DNA of 64,000 bases, from positions 1,550,001 to 1,614,000 of the forward strand of contig NZ_CP098415.1 of NCBI RefSeq assembly GCF_023702125.1. Reading direction: 5' to 3'. This document shows positions 61,976 to 64,000 of this stretch, in pieces. The notes beneath the pieces are model-generated. The model ran no database searches and was not told the origin of the DNA. It saw nothing but the letters and a program-made list of their open reading frames with translations. Source of the stretch: Halorubrum hochsteinianum (GTDB lineage: Archaea > Halobacteriota > Halobacteria > Halobacteriales > Haloferacaceae). A program made the translations under genes and the position numbers. Within the stretch, counting starts at the first letter, position 1. The number at the start of each line of letters is the position of its first letter.

Positions 61976-63235
61976 TCAGAACCCCTCTCGCAGAAACGTC
62001 CGCCGCGGCGGACAGAGGGCGGCGAGGTCGTCCGCGAGCGCCGGCCCGCGTTCGCCCCCATCGTCGCCGCGGACGTGGAACTCGGCGTGCGCCCGGAGGT
62101 CGTCCACGCCGCGGTAGCCGGCGTACAGCTGGGAGAGCGCGCCGACCCCGGCGGTCACGTCGGGGTCTCCGGCCGAGTCGGCGTCGACCCGTTCGGCGTC
62201 GACCGCGCCGCCCGCGACGGTCACGCGGATCGGTCGGTCGTGCCAGTCGACGAGGGGGTCGTCGACCGCGAGCGTGAACGCGGTCTCCAGGTCGGGGTCG
62301 GGCGAGAGCCCCTCCAGCGCCGCGGGGGCGTCGACGAGCCGGAACATGGGCCCGGTCCGGACCTCCTCGGTGACCGCGCGCGGATCGGCGACGCGGTCGA
62401 GGACGCTCACGTCAACCGGGAGCCGGAGCCGCACGCGCTCGACCTGCGAGTCGTGGTCGCGGCAGAACCGGAACACGAGGTCCCACGCCGCCGGGTCGGC
62501 GACGACGGCGTCGGAGACGACCATCGCCCGCCCGTCGCCGTCGTCGCGCTCCTCGAACGTGTACGACAGGAGCGCGCGGAGCCTTCCGTCGCGCTCGAAG
62601 CCGTAGACGAACGGATCGGTCTTCCACCCGCGCAGGGTCCGCTCGCGCCACCACGCCTCGGTCCGCGCCATCGTGAAGTCGCGACGGTCGGCGGTCGCGG
62701 CGAGGAGGTCGGCGGCCGCGTCGTAGTCGTCGGCGTCGAGCCGGCGGAACTCGCCAGCCTCGTCGTCGTCGTCTCCGGCGTCGCTCCCGTCGGCCGCGAA
62801 CGACAGCTGTTCGGGCGGGGCTTTCACCCACCGGTACCGGCTCACGGTCCGCCAGCCGTACCGCCGGTAGAAGGCGTACTCGAAGGGCCACAGCACGGAG
62901 AAGTCGACGCCGTCGTCGCGGTACTCGGTCAGCGACTCGCGGAGGAGGCGCTCGATGTGTCCCCGTCGCCGGTGTTCGGGCGGGGAGGCGACCGCGGAGA
63001 GGCCGGCCGCGTCGCGGTCGCGGCCCCGGATCCGGAGGGAGAAGTCGTGGTGCCCGCACACCGCCACCGGGTCCTCCCCGTCGAAGAGCCCGCGGTACGC
63101 CGCGAGGTGTTCGCGGTCGTCGTCGTCGGCCTCGGGATCGTACGGTCCCTCCTCGGGCGAGAACGCGTACCGCATGAACGCGCGGAACTCGTCGTCGCGC
63201 TCCCCGGGGAAGGGGCGGTAGTCGAGGTCGTCCAT
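61976..63235 (-). CDS. Eis-like GNAT acetyltransferase
   Basis: A 419-residue protein with the enhanced-intracellular-survival (Eis) layout. A GNAT domain with acetyl-CoA loop SPPEHRRRGHIERLLRES (near residues 82-100) is followed by WPFEYAFYRRYGWR, a second degenerate GNAT domain, and a C-terminal SCP2-like domain (about 310-400). Eis enzymes acetylate amines or aminoglycosides. A minus-strand box near 63259-63264 is about 27 nt from the start. The substrate is unknown. Confidence 0.83.
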   Translation of the reverse strand: MDDLDYRPFPGERDDEFRAFMRYAFSPEEGPYDPEADDDDREHLAAYRGLFDGEDPVAVCGHHDFSLRIRGRDRDAAGLSAVASPPEHRRRGHIERLLRESLTEYRDDGVDFSVLWPFEYAFYRRYGWRTVSRYRWVKAPPEQLSFAADGSDAGDDDDEAGEFRRLDADDYDAAADLLAATADRRDFTMARTEAWWRERTLRGWKTDPFVYGFERDGRLRALLSYTFEERDDGDGRAMVVSDAVVADPAAWDLVFRFCRDHDSQVERVRLRLPVDVSVLDRVADPRAVTEEVRTGPMFRLVDAPAALEGLSPDPDLETAFTLAVDDPLVDWHDRPIRVTVAGGAVDAERVDADSAGDPDVTAGVGALSQLYAGYRGVDDLRAHAEFHVRGDDGGERGPALADDLAALCPPRRTFLREGF

Positions 63236-63340
63236 ACGCCGTCGCCGCCCGGAACGCCGATAAGTCTTCCCGGTGCCTGCGTGTGGTTCTCTACCGTTCG
63301 TTCTCCCCGCTTCCGCCGGGGACGGGAGGACGGCGCGGAC

Positions 63341-64000
63341 TCAGTCGAACCGCCCGCGGCGGTACTGGACCGGCCAGTCGGTCTCCTCGCCGAGTTCGTG
63401 GGCGGCCTCCAGCGGCCAGTACGGGTGCCGGAGCATCTCGCGACCGAGCGCGACGAGGTCGGCCCGCCCGTTCCTGACCAGCGCGTCGGCGTGGGTCGGC
63501 TCCGTGATCCCGCCGACGGCGGCGACGGGAACGTCGGTCCCCTCGCGGATCGCCTCCGCGTAGGGGACCTGATACCCCGGTCCCGCGCTGGGGATCTGCT
63601 GGTCGGGGTGGATCCCGCCGCCGGAGACATCGATCAGGTCGGCCCCGGCCTCGGCGAGGAGGGGGGCCAGCCGGACCGAGTCGTCCACGTCCCACGAGTC
63701 GCGGTCGGGGAGCCAGTCCGTCGCGGAGATGCGGACGAAGACGGGCTTCCCGTCGGGCCAGACCTCGCGGACGGCCGCGACGACCTCGCGCAGGAGCCGG
63801 GTGCGGTCCTCGAAGCTCCCGCCGTACTCGTCGTCCCGGTCGTTGGTGACCGGCGAGAGGAACTGGTGGAGCAGGTAGCCGTGGGCCGCGTGGACCTCCG
63901 CCACCTCGAAGCCGACCTCCAGCGCGCGTTCCGCGGCGGCGGCGAACGACTCGATCACTCCGTCGATCCCCGCGGCGTCCAGCCGGCGGGTGTCGGTCAG
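63341..64000 (-). CDS. old yellow enzyme-type NADH:flavin oxidoreductase, 3' part
   Basis: The frame is open to the window edge, so the 5' half is missing; about 219 residues remain. FMN/substrate site residues are visible: EVHAAHGYLLHQFLSP and DEYGGSFEDRTRLL. These are signatures of the YqjM-like class of ene-reductases that reduce alpha,beta-unsaturated carbonyls with NAD(P)H. The C-terminal part holds the phosphate-binding AAVGGITEP and VALGREMLRHPYWP. It is downstream of nothing else in the window on its strand. Confidence 0.88.
   Translation of the reverse strand: MTDTRRLDAAGIDGVIESFAAAAERALEVGFEVAEVHAAHGYLLHQFLSPVTNDRDDEYGGSFEDRTRLLREVVAAVREVWPDGKPVFVRISATDWLPDRDSWDVDDSVRLAPLLAEAGADLIDVSGGGIHPDQQIPSAGPGYQVPYAEAIREGTDVPVAAVGGITEPTHADALVRNGRADLVALGREMLRHPYWPLEAAHELGEETDWPVQYRRGRFD

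Overview
The window is GC-rich DNA from a halophilic archaeon (class Halobacteria), most like Halorubrum or a close relative. Evidence: strongly acidic proteins (Asp/Glu/Ala/Val-rich), archaeal information-processing genes (DnaG-type primase, L21e, RpoF/Rpb4, DUF655, KsgA, HemK2), GatD, CheF, archaeal prepilin peptidase, ba3-type oxidase, and many leaderless genes with a TATA-like box centred about 27 nt before the start codon. I found no rRNA or tRNA gene, CRISPR array, transposase or phage gene. The first gene (GatD) and the last (an old yellow enzyme) run off the window.

Layout. 1-12.3 kb: housekeeping and membrane genes (GatD, acetyltransferase, DUF6498 membrane protein, HPP protein, prepilin peptidase, DnaG, DUF3311 plus sodium/solute symporter, YqcI/YcgG protein plus isochorismatase-like hydrolase, MATE exporter) and the first copy of a dispersed intergenic repeat. 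12.5-18.8 kb: HEAT-repeat protein, secreted phospholipase-D-like protein, OB-fold/DHH phosphoesterase, JAMM metalloprotease overlapping an FAD synthase-like gene. 19-28.4 kb: a respiratory-oxidase island with a CtaA/CtaB-like haem synthase fusion, a Cu-type P-ATPase and the ba3 oxidase genes including a 57-residue subunit. A sensor kinase interrupted by an in-frame TAG, and an Rdx-like protein, lie among them. 28.4-33.6 kb: small proteins, thioredoxin, IscU, a zinc-ribbon protein, the second repeat copy and GlmM.

33.6-42.4 kb is a chemotaxis locus. CheW and three co-oriented signalling-ATPase-type genes point left. CheB, CheA, CheR, a HEAT protein and CheF point right with overlapping or abutting ends. 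The two arms diverge from a region with two TATA boxes flanking an 18-bp palindrome. 42.5-46.1 kb holds four genes (HAD phosphatase, class II aldolase, ribose-1,5-bisphosphate isomerase, PfkB kinase). They match the non-carboxylating pentose bisphosphate pathway reported in halophilic archaea, which sends nucleoside ribose to dihydroxyacetone phosphate without RuBisCO.

46.2-64 kb: Tat lipoprotein, asparaginase, DUF255 thioredoxin-fold protein, TrmB-like regulator with a second DUF6498 gene, MptA, the L21e-RpoF-DUF655-KsgA-MscS-HemK2 cluster, a two-gene MetE-type methionine synthase in which only the second protein keeps the zinc ligands, a TIM-barrel protein, and three left-pointing genes ending in the truncated flavin oxidoreductase.

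The most unusual signals are the paired dispersed repeat with its own promoter and GTG frame, the split sensor kinase with a fourfold 45-bp repeat in its ATPase N-box, the two symmetric divergent promoters, and short tandem repeats spanning stop codons.
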